Positions 47,923-57,900 of a stretch of DNA of 64,000 bases are shown here, in pieces. The notes under the pieces were generated by a model, which was given only the letters and a program-made list of their open reading frames with translations, was not told the origin of the DNA and made no database searches. Every line of letters starts with the position of its first letter. Within the stretch, counting starts at the first letter, position 1. Made by a program: the position numbers and the translations under genes. The DNA is taken from the NCBI GenBank assembly GCA_903905455.1, contig CAIVGN010000142.1, positions 1-64,000 on the forward strand, written 5' to 3'. The stretch comes from an uncultured Archangium sp. (GTDB taxonomy: Bacteria; Myxococcota; Myxococcia; Myxococcales; Myxococcaceae).

Positions 47923-50508
47923 ATGGCTTCCGAACTCCGCTTCGATGGAAAGGTCGTCGTCATCACCGGCGCTGGCGCAGGGCTGGGCCGGAGCCACGCG
48001 CTCTTCTTCGGCCAGCGCGGGGCGAAGGTGGTGGTCAACGATCTCGGCGGCGCCGCGACGGGCGGCGGCAAGAGCTCGGCGGCGGCGGACAGGGTGGTCG
48101 AGGAGATCAAGGCCGCGGGCGGCAGCGCGGTGGCCAACTACGACTCGGTCGAAGACGGCGAGCTGATCATCAAGACGGCCATCGACGCCTTCGGGCGCAT
48201 CGACGTGCTCATCAACAACGCGGGCATCCTCCGCGACGTCAGCTTCCAGAAGATGTCGAAGGACGACTGGGACCTCATCTTCCGCGTGCACGTCAACGGC
48301 GCCTTCAAGTGCACCATGGCGGCGTGGCCGTACATGCGCGAGCAGGGCTCCGGCCGGGTGCTCTTCACCACCTCGGCGGCCGGCCTCTACGGCAACTTCG
48401 GCCAGGCGAACTACGCGGCGGCGAAGCTGGCCCTGGTGGGCTTCTCGAACACCCTGGCCATCGAGGGTGAGAAGAAGAACATCCGGGTCAACGCGGTGGC
48501 GCCCATCGCCGCTTCGCGGCTGACCGAGACCATCCTCCCGAAGGACGTGCTGGAGAACCTGAAGCCCGAGCACGTGACGCCGCTGGTGGCGTGGCTGGCC
48601 CACGACGAGTGCACCGAGACCGGCGGCCTGTTCGAGGTGGGCGGCGGGTACTTCGGCAAGCTGCGGTGGGAGCGCACCGAGGGCCAGCTCTTCAAGCTGG
48701 GCCGGGAGATCACCCCCGAGGCGGTGCGCGGCGCGTGGGACGCGGTGACCGACTGGAAGCACGTCACGCACCCCGCGAACATCACCGAGGCGCTGGGGCC
48801 GGTGCTCTCGAACCTCTCGACGAAGTCGAAGGGCGGCAACGAGTTCATCGATGTCGACCAGGCCCTCGGCTACGAGCTGCCGGAGCTGGAGACGACGTAC
48901 GACGAGCGCGACCTGGCGCTCTATGCGCTGGGCGTGGGCGCGGGGAAGAACCCCACCGACCCGGGCGAGCTGCACCTCGTCTACGAGCGCAACGGCGAGG
49001 GCTTCTACCCGCTGCCGACCTACGGCGTGGTGCCCGCGCTCAACGCGATCTTCAAGCTGGCCTCCGAGGGACAGACGGCGCCGGGCCTGCACTACGGGCT
49101 CGATCGCATCCTCCACGGCGAGCAGTACCTCGAGGTGACGCGGCCGCTGCCCCCGAGCGCGCGGCTCAAGCACAAGGCGCGCATCTCGGAGATCCTGGAC
49201 AAGGGCAAGCACGCGGTCGTGGTCACCCACCTCGACACCTTCGACGCCGACTCGGGCGAGCTGCTGGTGAAGAACGACGTGTCGATGATCGTGCGCGGCG
49301 CGGGCGGCTGGGGCGGCGATCGCGGCGGTGCCTCCGACGTGAACACCCCGCCCGACCGCGCGGCCGACGTGGTGATCACCGAGAAGACCGACGCCAACCA
49401 GGCGCTGCTCTACCGGCTCTCGGGTGACTGGAACCCGCTCCACGTCGACCCGGAGTTCGCCACCGCCTTCGGCTTCGAGAAGCCCATCCTCCACGGGCTG
49501 TGCACCTTCGGCTACGTCGGCCGCGCGGCGATCAACGCGTTTGCCAAGGGTGACCCGCGCACCTTCAAGAGCATCAAGGTGCGCTTCGCCGACTCGGTGT
49601 TCCCCGGCGAGGCGTTGAAGATCGAGCTGTGGAAGGAGAGCGACCTGCGCGTGGTGCTGCGCGCGACCGCGGTGGAGCGGAACAAGGTCGTCATCTCCAA
49701 CGCCGCGGTGGAGTTCTACCCGGAGATCCCCACGGCGAAGGCCAAGACGAAGGAGGCCGCCAGGGCGCCCGTGGTGGAGGCCGCCCCGGCCCCGTCGGGC
49801 ATCACCGCGGCCCAGACCTTCGAGGCCATCGGCGCCTACGTGGCGAAGACGCCCGACCTGCTCAAGCAGGTGAACATGGTCTACCAGTTCAAGTTGAGTG
49901 CCCCGGCCTCGGACTGGGTGCTCGACCTGAAGACCGGCGCGGTGCGCGCGGGCACGGTGGAGAAGGCCGACTGCACGCTGACGCTGACCGACGCCGACTG
50001 GCTGGACATGGTCTCCGGCAAGGCCGACCCCATGAAGCTGTTCCAGGGCGGCAAGCTGAAGATCACCGGCAACGTGATGGCCTCGCAGAAGCTCGACTTC
50101 CTCAAGAAGATCGATCGCGCGGCCGTGGCGATCGCGGCGCCGGTGACCGCCGCTCCCGTGGCGGCACCCGCGCCGGTGGCCACGGAGGTCAGCGCGCCGA
50201 AGATCTTCAAGGCCCTGCAGGAGCGCCTGGCGAAGGACCCGGGGCTGGCGAAGGAGGTCGACGCGGTCATCTCCTTCAAGGTGAAGGACGCGGGCTTCGA
50301 GTTCACCGCCGCGCTCACCGGCCAGAGCCCCAGCGTGAAGCCGGGCGCCGACGCGAAGGCCGGCACCCGCCTCATCCTCACCGACGAGGCGCTGCTCGCG
50401 CTGGCGAAGGGCGAGAGCGCGCAGAAGCTCTTCCAGCACGGCCAGCTCGTCGTCGAAGGGGAGCTGCTCGCCGCCCACCGTCTCTCATTCCTCCAGCAGC
50501 TCGTTTGA
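47923..50508 (+). CDS. MFE-2-like multifunctional beta-oxidation enzyme: SDR, hydratase 2 and two SCP2 domains
   Basis: An 861-residue protein. Residues 5-300 are a short-chain dehydrogenase with TGAGAGLGRS, catalytic S151, Y164 and K168, and D40 of the NAD type. Residues 310-600 are a MaoC/hydratase-2 region with YRLSGDWNPLHVDPEFA. Two SCP2 sterol-carrier domains follow (about 625-735 and 745-861). The set mirrors the peroxisomal MFE-2 (HSD17B4) architecture: hydration and then oxidation of enoyl-CoA, with a lipid-binding domain. Having two SCP2 units is unusual. AAGGACG precedes the ATG. The thiolase that would finish the cycle is encoded 14 bases downstream. Substrates could be branched or sterol-like acyl-CoAs; only the reaction class is supported. 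Confidence 0.9.
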   Translation: MASELRFDGKVVVITGAGAGLGRSHALFFGQRGAKVVVNDLGGAATGGGKSSAAADRVVEEIKAAGGSAVANYDSVEDGELIIKTAIDAFGRIDVLINNAGILRDVSFQKMSKDDWDLIFRVHVNGAFKCTMAAWPYMREQGSGRVLFTTSAAGLYGNFGQANYAAAKLALVGFSNTLAIEGEKKNIRVNAVAPIAASRLTETILPKDVLENLKPEHVTPLVAWLAHDECTETGGLFEVGGGYFGKLRWERTEGQLFKLGREITPEAVRGAWDAVTDWKHVTHPANITEALGPVLSNLSTKSKGGNEFIDVDQALGYELPELETTYDERDLALYALGVGAGKNPTDPGELHLVYERNGEGFYPLPTYGVVPALNAIFKLASEGQTAPGLHYGLDRILHGEQYLEVTRPLPPSARLKHKARISEILDKGKHAVVVTHLDTFDADSGELLVKNDVSMIVRGAGGWGGDRGGASDVNTPPDRAADVVITEKTDANQALLYRLSGDWNPLHVDPEFATAFGFEKPILHGLCTFGYVGRAAINAFAKGDPRTFKSIKVRFADSVFPGEALKIELWKESDLRVVLRATAVERNKVVISNAAVEFYPEIPTAKAKTKEAARAPVVEAAPAPSGITAAQTFEAIGAYVAKTPDLLKQVNMVYQFKLSAPASDWVLDLKTGAVRAGTVEKADCTLTLTDADWLDMVSGKADPMKLFQGGKLKITGNVMASQKLDFLKKIDRAAVAIAAPVTAAPVAAPAPVATEVSAPKIFKALQERLAKDPGLAKEVDAVISFKVKDAGFEFTAALTGQSPSVKPGADAKAGTRLILTDEALLALAKGESAQKLFQHGQLVVEGELLAAHRLSFLQQLV

Positions 50509-50522
50509 AAGGGGCACCGCAC

Positions 50523-51704
50523 ATGGGTCGCAAGGTGAACGTTCTCGGCGTGGGCATGGTGAAGTTCCAGAAGCCCGGCGCCTCCGAGGGGTACGAGGTG
50601 ATGGCCGGCGGCGCGATCAAGGACGCGCTCAAGGACGCCGGCGTGGACTTCAAGGATCTCGAGCAGGCCTACGCGGGCTACGTCTTCGGTGACAGCACCT
50701 GCGGGCAGCGCGCCGTGTACTCGGTGGGGGTCACCGGCATCCCGGTGATCAACGTCAACAACAACTGCTCCACGGGCAGCACCGCGCTGTACCTCGCGCG
50801 CCAGGCCATCGAGGGTGGGCTCGCCGAGTGCGTGCTCGCCGTGGGCTTCGAGCAGATGCAGAAGGGCGCGCTCGCCGCCGCGTGGAACGACCGCACCAAC
50901 CCGCTCGACAAGCACGTCGACGTGATGAACGCCGAGCAGGGCGTCAACCAGGCGCCGTTCGCCGCGCAGATGTTCGGCGGCGCGGGGCGCGAGTACCGGT
51001 GGAAGCACGGGACGAAGAAGGAGACCTTCGCGAAGATCTCCGAGAAGGCGCGCAAGCACGCGGCGAAGAACCCCTTCGCGCTCTTCCGCGAGGTGCTCTC
51101 GGTGGAGCAGATCCTCGCCAGCGGCGAGGTGTTCGACCCGCTCACCCGCTTCCAGTGCTGCCCGCCCACCTGCGGCGCGGCGGCGGCGATCCTCTGCAGC
51201 GACGACTTCGCCCGGCGCAAGGGCCTCACGCCCGCGGTGCACATCGCCGGCCAGGTGATGAAGACCGACTTCCCCTCGGCCTTCGAGGGGCACTCGATGA
51301 TCAAGATGATCGGCTACGACATGGCGAAGGCCGCCGCCGCCGAGCTCTACGAGAAGACCTCCACCGGCCCCAACGACGTGCAGGTCGTCGAGCTGCACGA
51401 CTGCTTCACCGCCAACGAGCTGCTGACCTACGAGGCCATCGGCCTGTGTCCCGAGGGCGGGGCCGAGAAGTTCATCTGGGACGAGGACAACACCTACGGC
51501 GGGAACTTCGTGGTCAACCCCTCGGGAGGACTGCTCTCGAAGGGGCACCCGCTGGGCGCCACGGGCCTCGCGCAGTGCACCGAGCTGGTGTGGCACCTGC
51601 GCGGCACCGCGGGCGAACGGCAGGTCGAGGGCGCCCAGGTGGCGCTGCAGCACAACCTCGGGCTGGGCGGTGCATGCGTGATGACCATGTACAAGCGAAA
51701 CTGA
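50523..51704 (+). CDS. SCP-x-type thiolase
   Basis: A 393-residue protein of the thiolase family, lipid-transfer/SCP-x subgroup. The nucleophile is C82 in NNNCSTGS. The other conserved blocks are ELHDCFTANELLTYEAIG, GGLLSKGHPLGATG with catalytic His and HNLGLGGACVMTMY with the second Cys. It would cleave 3-ketoacyl-CoA made by the MFE-2-like enzyme; in peroxisomes the partner SCP-x does the same for branched and sterol side chains. AAGGGG precedes the ATG. There is no SCP2 domain on this thiolase; the two SCP2 units are on the preceding protein. No acyl-CoA oxidase or dehydrogenase is nearby. Confidence 0.93.
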   Translation: MGRKVNVLGVGMVKFQKPGASEGYEVMAGGAIKDALKDAGVDFKDLEQAYAGYVFGDSTCGQRAVYSVGVTGIPVINVNNNCSTGSTALYLARQAIEGGLAECVLAVGFEQMQKGALAAAWNDRTNPLDKHVDVMNAEQGVNQAPFAAQMFGGAGREYRWKHGTKKETFAKISEKARKHAAKNPFALFREVLSVEQILASGEVFDPLTRFQCCPPTCGAAAAILCSDDFARRKGLTPAVHIAGQVMKTDFPSAFEGHSMIKMIGYDMAKAAAAELYEKTSTGPNDVQVVELHDCFTANELLTYEAIGLCPEGGAEKFIWDEDNTYGGNFVVNPSGGLLSKGHPLGATGLAQCTELVWHLRGTAGERQVEGAQVALQHNLGLGGACVMTMYKRN

Positions 51705-51754
51705 AAACGGGGAGCCAGTTGCACCGGGCCGCCGCGGAGGCAACGCTCCGGACC

Positions 51755-53620
51755 ATGCGTGGCTTCGATCGATGCGTGTGGGCGGCGGTCTGCGTGATGT
51801 TGGCGAGCTGCCAGTGCGGCGAGGGGACGAAGTGCGCGAGCACCACCGACTGCCCGCTGAACCAGGTGTGCGTCAGCGGCACCTGTCGCGGCGGCAGCGA
51901 AGACGGCGGGGCGGGCAGCGACGCGGGGGTCCCCGATGCCGGCCTGCCCGACGCGGGCCACGACGGCGCTGACGCGGGCGCGTGCGGCGACGGCGTGCTC
52001 GCAGGCACCGAGCGCTGCGACGACGGCAACGCCACCAACTTCGACGGCTGCAACCAGCTGTGCCTGGTCGAGGCCAACTTCGCCTGCCCCACCCCCGGCG
52101 TCCCCTGCGTGTCGACGGTCGTCTGCGGCGACGGCCTGCGCACCGGCACCGAGGCCTGCGACGACCGGAACACGGTCAGCGGCGACGGCTGCAACGTCAC
52201 CTGCGCGCTCGAGCCAGGGTGGATCTGCCCGACCGTCGGCGTGGCCTGCGCGGCCGCCTCGTGCGGCGACGCGCACCTCGCGGGCTTCGAGGAGTGCGAC
52301 GACGGCAACATGGCGAGCAACGACGGCTGCAGCAGCACCTGCGTCGTCGAGGACGGCTTCGCGTGCGCCACCGTGGGCGCCTCCTGCACCGTCACCACCT
52401 GCGGCGACGGCGTGAAGGCCGGCACCGAGCAGTGCGACGACGGGAACCACGATCTCGGCGACGGCTGCGACACCACCTGCCGCTCCGAGCCCCGCTGCAC
52501 CAACGGCGTGTGCACCGCGGTGTGCGGCGACGGCATCCGCCAGACGGGCGAGACCTGCGACGACGGCAACGCGCGGGCCGGTGACGGGTGCAGCGCCACC
52601 TGCGCCGTGGAGACGGGCTTCGCCTGCATGGACCAGACGCCCACCGCGCAGCCCACCCTGGGCATCCCCGTGGTGTACCGCGACTTCCTCCCCTTCGGCG
52701 CGACGGGCGGGCACATCGACTTCGAGAACGGCAACGGCAGCGAGCAGGGCCTCGTGGCGCAGGCCCTGGGCGCCGACGGCAAGCCCGTCTACGCCGCGGG
52801 CGCGGGCAGCGTGACCACCCACGGCGCGGGGCCCTTCGACCAGTGGTACCGCGACACCCCGGGCGTCAACCGCACCGCGGTCTCGCGGCTCGTCGTCACC
52901 CGCGATGGGACTGGCTCGTACATCTTCGACAGCAACGCCTTCTTCCCCGTCGACGGGCTGTGCTGGCAGAGCGACGGCACCGAGCCTTCGCGCTTCGGCC
53001 ACAACTTCAACTTCACCAGCGAGCTGCGCTACTGGTTCAACTACGCGGGCAACGAGTCGCTCGATTTCCGCGGCGACGACGACGTGTGGGTGTTCATCAA
53101 CCGCAAGCTGGCCGTCGATCTCGGCGGCGTGCACGGGCCCCAGAGCGGCGGGGTGACGCTGGATGCCGCGCAGGCCACGGCGCTCGGGCTCACGGTGGGC
53201 GGCGTCTACGAAGCGGTCGTCTTCCAGGCCGAGCGCCACACCACGGGCTCGAGCTACCGGCTGACGCTGCGGGGCTTCAACGCGCCGAAGTCGGCCTGTA
53301 CGTGGCGCTGCGGCGACGGCGTGGTGACGCGCTACGAGGCCTGCGACGACGGCGTCAACGACGGGCGCTACGGAGGCTGCCGCCCCGGCTGTCTTTCGCG
53401 CGGGGGCTACTGCGGTGACGCGGTGGTCGACGTCGACGGCGGCGAGGTCTGCGACGACGGGGTCAACGCCGGCGGCCCCAACCAGTGCGCGCCCGGCTGC
53501 AAGGCGCGCTCAGGCTGCGGCGACGGGGTGCTGCAGGGCCAGCTCGGCGAGACCTGCGACGACGGCAACACCACGCCGGGTGATGGCTGCGACGCGCTGT
53601 GCCAGCTCGAGCTGGGCTGA
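51755..53620 (+). CDS. Lipoprotein with myxobacterial disulfide repeats and fibro-slime domain
   Basis: A 621-residue protein with signal VMLASC (Cys19). About eight Cys-rich repeats of the type CGDGV-x-GTE-x-CDDGN surround the middle (myxobacterial cysteine-rich repeat, TIGR02232). The centre (about 305-510) is a fibro-slime domain (TIGR02148): VYRDFLPFG, FNFTSELRYWFNYAGNE, FRGDDDVWVFINRKLAVDLGGVH. That domain, related to PA14, binds carbohydrates in slime-mould and Fibrobacter surface proteins. Carbohydrate or matrix binding at the cell surface is the best guess. The ATG at 51755 is used. The stop is nine bases from the convergent small lipoprotein. Confidence 0.88.
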   Translation: MRGFDRCVWAAVCVMLASCQCGEGTKCASTTDCPLNQVCVSGTCRGGSEDGGAGSDAGVPDAGLPDAGHDGADAGACGDGVLAGTERCDDGNATNFDGCNQLCLVEANFACPTPGVPCVSTVVCGDGLRTGTEACDDRNTVSGDGCNVTCALEPGWICPTVGVACAAASCGDAHLAGFEECDDGNMASNDGCSSTCVVEDGFACATVGASCTVTTCGDGVKAGTEQCDDGNHDLGDGCDTTCRSEPRCTNGVCTAVCGDGIRQTGETCDDGNARAGDGCSATCAVETGFACMDQTPTAQPTLGIPVVYRDFLPFGATGGHIDFENGNGSEQGLVAQALGADGKPVYAAGAGSVTTHGAGPFDQWYRDTPGVNRTAVSRLVVTRDGTGSYIFDSNAFFPVDGLCWQSDGTEPSRFGHNFNFTSELRYWFNYAGNESLDFRGDDDVWVFINRKLAVDLGGVHGPQSGGVTLDAAQATALGLTVGGVYEAVVFQAERHTTGSSYRLTLRGFNAPKSACTWRCGDGVVTRYEACDDGVNDGRYGGCRPGCLSRGGYCGDAVVDVDGGEVCDDGVNAGGPNQCAPGCKARSGCGDGVLQGQLGETCDDGNTTPGDGCDALCQLELG

Positions 53621-53628
53621 GGCAAGGC

Positions 53629-53910
53629 TCAGGGCACGACGCTCACGCACTCCGGCAGGCACGAGAAGGTGGCCCTGGCGCACGAGCGCTCGCTGATGCA
53701 TGCGTTGCACTGGTCGGCCCGGCGGCGGTAGTCGGGGTCCTTGCTCGCCTGGTCACGGCAGCGCGAGGCGCAGGCCGAGACGTCGTAGTCGGTGTTGAAG
53801 CACGAGGCGTAGCGCTGGCAGATGCCGTTGCAGTCGATGGCCGAGTCGATCTTCTGCACCACCGCGCAGCCACTGAGGCTGAGCACGACCGAGATGAGGA
53901 GCATTCGCAT
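53629..53910 (-). CDS. Small cysteine-rich lipoprotein
   Basis: A 93-residue protein with signal MRMLLISVVLSLSGC (Cys15). Eight cysteines follow, probably in disulfides (CNGICQRYASCF, CASRCRDQ, CNACISERSC). It has no recognisable family. It precedes the AAA ATPase region in the minus-strand order: AAA gene stop is at 53945, so it lies directly downstream of the AAA pair and could be part of that transcript. The ATG at 53910 is chosen at the signal peptide. Confidence 0.7.
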   Translation of the reverse strand: MRMLLISVVLSLSGCAVVQKIDSAIDCNGICQRYASCFNTDYDVSACASRCRDQASKDPDYRRRADQCNACISERSCARATFSCLPECVSVVP

Positions 53911-53944
53911 GGGGGCGGCATAGCACCCCTGCCCCACGCCAACG

Positions 53945-54967
53945 TCAGCTGATGCCCAGCAGCCGCGGCACCTTCTCCTCGAGGAGATCGATCTCCTCGC
54001 GCGTGTCGCCCAGGAACGAGAGCAGCTGCAGGTCTTCGCGCTCCACGGCGCCGCCGTGAACGATCCACGCGCGGGTGCGCAGCAGCCGGTACAGCTTGAT
54101 CAGCTTGCGGTCCGAGACGAACACCTCGTCTTCGCGCACCAGGGTGCGGATGACGCGGCGGAACTCGCGCATCACCTCGTCGCGGAAGAACAGCTCGCGG
54201 TCCTTGGGTTCGCGGCGCGCCATGAGCAGCGTCAGGTAGCGGTGCGCCTTGAGGAGATCCTCGAGGCCCGCGTGCCCTTCCACCCAGGGCTTCTGGTTCA
54301 GGTCCTTGTTGGTCTGCGACTCGAGGCCCGCGTCGAGCAGCTCGATGAAGTGCGTCTCCTGCACCGAGCGGCAGGCGGCCTTGAGCACGAAGCGATCTTT
54401 CAGCGCGCCCAGCTCGCTGTGCTCGGGGATCTCGTTGGTCGCCGCGAAGAGGATCTTCAGGCGCACGGGCACGGGCACGCCGTCCTGGTAGAACTTGCGC
54501 TCGTTGATCACCGTGAGCAGCGCGTTCAAGATCGCCGAGCTGGCCTTGAAGATCTCGTCGAGGAACACCAGGCGCGCGGTGGGCAGCTTGCCGCGCTCGC
54601 GGCGAATGTAGCGGCCGCTGCGCAGCTCGTTGATGTCGATGGGCCCCAGCACCTCCGACGGCTCGGTGAAGCGCGTGAGCAGGTACTCGAAGTAGTCGGC
54701 GCCCTCGAGCCCCAGGGCGTCCTTGAACTTGATGACCAGGTCGCTCTTGGCGGTGCCCGGGGGCCCGACGAGGAGCAGGGGCTCCTGCGCCACGGCGGCC
54801 ACCAGCATCAGGTCGATGAGCGGCTGCTTGTCCACGAAGTGCCGGCCCAGCGCGAGGCGGAACCGGTTGAGGCGCTCGCGCAGCGCCTGGGACTCGCCCT
54901 GCAACTGCTCCAGCGTGAGGTCCGCGACCTGGTCGAGCGCGTCTTTGCTGCGTGCTGCTTGCGTCAT
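53945..54967 (-). CDS. MoxR/RavA-type AAA+ ATPase
   Basis: A 340-residue ATPase. Walker A GPPGTAKSD, Walker B VFLDEIFKASS, sensor 1 ATNEIPEHSEL and a long pre-sensor region (INELRSGRYIRRERGKLP) are typical of RavA-like MoxR proteins. These work with VWA partners as remodelling chaperones. The ATG at 54967 overlaps the stop of the 1085-residue protein as ATGA, so the two are made together. The VWA-like protein at 46372-47826 is a plausible third partner. It is not closely similar to the MoxR at 14674. Confidence 0.9.
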   Translation of the reverse strand: MTQAARSKDALDQVADLTLEQLQGESQALRERLNRFRLALGRHFVDKQPLIDLMLVAAVAQEPLLLVGPPGTAKSDLVIKFKDALGLEGADYFEYLLTRFTEPSEVLGPIDINELRSGRYIRRERGKLPTARLVFLDEIFKASSAILNALLTVINERKFYQDGVPVPVRLKILFAATNEIPEHSELGALKDRFVLKAACRSVQETHFIELLDAGLESQTNKDLNQKPWVEGHAGLEDLLKAHRYLTLLMARREPKDRELFFRDEVMREFRRVIRTLVREDEVFVSDRKLIKLYRLLRTRAWIVHGGAVEREDLQLLSFLGDTREEIDLLEEKVPRLLGIS

Positions 54968-57900
54968 GTGTCTCCTCCGACGTCACGGTGCACGCGCCGT
55001 CGCACGAGGTACTCGTCCTCGTCGAGGAAGCGCCGCGTCGTCTCATTCAAGGTCAGGTCGTCGCCCACGTGGCCGAGCACCAGCGAGTCGGCGAAGTCCA
55101 CCATCGACAGGCAGAAGTGGTACCGCTGCTTGCCGTCCGCGCCCGCGCCGCCGTTGGTGTTGAAGCTGTCGGTGATCCACGGCAGCTGCTGCGAGAGCCG
55201 CAGCAGGCCCGGCAACGCCAGCTCGGTGGAGGCGTGCGAGAGCGCCTGGCTGGTGGCGCGGCTCAACTTCATGCGCTCGGCGATCACCAGGCCCGACTCG
55301 CGGCCCAGGCGCGCGGTGGCCTCGTCGACGATGGGCTGCGCCTGGCCGTAGGCGCCCAGGTACATGAAGCCCGACGCGAGGCCGAGGCGCGCCTGCAGCG
55401 TGGGCACGTCTTCGCCCTTGAGCACCGTGGAGGCGCGGGCCAGCAGCTCGCCGGCCTCTTCGCGCAGGCCCACGCGGCGCAGCGAGCGCACGCCGGAGAC
55501 CAGCAGGCCGCCGATCTCCCCCACCCCTTCGCTGCCGACTTCCTTGATGGCGTTGCCCAGCTGCAGCACGAACTGCTTCACCAGCGCGGTGCGGCCGAAG
55601 TGACCGGCGATCTTCAGGGCGTCCTCGAGCACCACCGCCCGGTGCTTGGCGGCGAAGCCGTCGCCCATGGCGAGGAACTGCTGCAGCAGCGGCAGCGCCT
55701 GCGACTCGGGCAGCTGGGGGAGATAGTCGAGCAGCCCGTCGATGAGCCGCACCCGCTCTTCGACCGCGAGCTGCGCGTCACCCGCGGCGCCCATGCGCGA
55801 GCGGATCGCCTTGAGCAGCTCGGCCGGGTCGCGCAGCGAGCGCAAGGCGCCCAGCTCTTCGCCGCGGGAGTCGCGGGCGTTGCGCCAGAACGCGCTGATC
55901 GCCTCGAGGCGCTCCTGGGGCTCGAGCACCTGGCTGAACTGCCGCAGCCGGTCGACCTTGTAGCGGTCGAGCGACTCGAGGCTGGTGAGCAGCGCGTTGA
56001 TCTCCGGCGCCAGCGGGGTCGAGGGGGCCACGCCCTCGAGCGCCTGGTCGATGCGCGCGAGGTAGGCGCGCGTCAGGTAGTTGTGCACCGGGTCCTTGCG
56101 GTCGAGCGGCGCCAGCGCGCGCTCCCGCAGTTGACGGGCGCGATCCGCGTTGGCGAGGCGCGCGAAGCCCCAGGCGAACTCCAGGCACACGTAGGCGTGG
56201 GTGAACTGCGGGGGCGCCTCGACGGCCGAGCGCTTGCGCGGCGTCTCCTCGAAGGCCTTGAGCAGCGCCTCGAGCTGGGTGCTGACGCGCATGGCGCGCC
56301 CGGTGCCCGCGCCCGCGGCGTTGGCCTGGCCCATCACCCGCAGGAGCCGTGGCACGTCGCGATCCAGCGAGAGGCCGCTCTGCACGCGCGCCAGCACGCG
56401 ATCGCGCGCGCGGGCGAGGCCTAAGGGGTCGCCGCCGGCCAGGCGCGAGACGGCGAAGCGGCCCAGCCAGAAGCTGCGCACGTCGAGGTCTTCGCCGAAA
56501 CGATCGAGGAAGCTCACCCAGTCGGTGACCCGGGCGGCGACGGAGGTGTTGTTCTCGAGCGCGGCGGCCACGAGGTGGGCCACGGCGCCGCGCGTCTGCT
56601 CGGTGTTGGGCGCGGTCTGCGCGAGCAGCCCCTCGAGCCGCACGCCCGAGGTGTCGGCCCAGCGGCGCGCCAGGCGCAGCGCGTCTTCGGGGCCCGATTC
56701 CCACAGCGCGTGGGCCCAGGCCATGCCCGAGTCGCGCGGGCGCTGCACGCGGCCGTACATCTCCGCGAGGCGCACCCAGGCCACGCGGCGCGCGGCCGAG
56801 TCGGCGGGCGCGTCGAGCTCGAGGAAGGAGGACTCCTCGCGGGCCACCACGGCCTCGGCCTCCGAGAGGCTGCTGGGCAGCTCGATGGACAGCACCGGCG
56901 TCGTCGCCGCGCGGGCGGCGTCGTGGGCCTGCGTCTCGCGGGGCGCGGAGACGCGGGGCTCGGCGCGACGGGCGCGCGCGCGGGGACGCTGCGCGTCTTC
57001 TTCTTCTCGCGGCTCGGCGCCCGGGGCGGGCAGCGCGTCTTCCAGGGCCACGAAGGGCTCGAAGTCGAAGGTGGCGGAGCGGGTCCACGCCTCGAGGGTC
57101 TCGACGGCGCCGTCGATGACGTAGTCGACCCACTCGGTCAGCGGGCGGAAGGCGGTCTCGGGCACCGAGCGGCGGCTGAAGCCCCCGGCGGTGGGCTCGA
57201 GCCAGGTGATGAGGTCGGGGTCGGGCGCGAGCCAGGTGCGCAGGCGATCGCGGCGCAGCGGGGGCTCGACGGTGAGGCCCAGGGGCGCGAAGAGGTTCGG
57301 CAGGTCGAGCACCCGGGCGTAGGCGTCACCGGGCAGCGCCCCGCCGTTGGCCTCGCGGCCGGGCCGCGCGCGGAGCACCACCAGCTCGCCGGCCACCACG
57401 AAGAGGATGTTCTCGAGCTGCGCCTCGGGGGTGGAGCGCACCAGCGCCTCGACGGCCGCCTTGCCCGCGGCGAGCACGAAGAGCGTGGCCACCTCGGGGC
57501 GGGCCGCGCGCGCGAGGGTGAGCGTCACCTCCACCTTGGGCGCGTCGGGCGTCGGGGTGAGTCGGCTCACGGCGCCCAGGCCCGTGGGCACCACCAGCTG
57601 GTCGACGTCGATCCACTCGCCCTCGCTCAGCCGCCACCACGGGCCCTCGGCGGTCATCAGCACCAGGCCGTCGTCGGGCGCCTCGAGGGCGCTGGCCAGG
57701 GGGTGGGCGAAGCCGACCTCGGTCCACAGCCGGTCCTGGCCGGGCGCGGTGGGCACGAAGGCGCGCAGGCCGTCGAGGTGATCGAGCGCGCGCGAGAGCA
57801 CGAACCACGGCGGGTCGACCACCCGTACCAGGGCGTGCGCGTGCGGCGACTTCACCATCGAGAACTCCTGGCGATCGCAGCCCAGGCGCAGCAGCTCGCC

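Noticed and set aside
47827-50478. Extension of the VWA-like reading frame upstream, antisense to the MFE-2-like gene
   Set aside because: The MFE-2-like gene on the other strand has complete catalytic motifs; the ATG at 47826 gives a sensible VWA-like protein without the extension.
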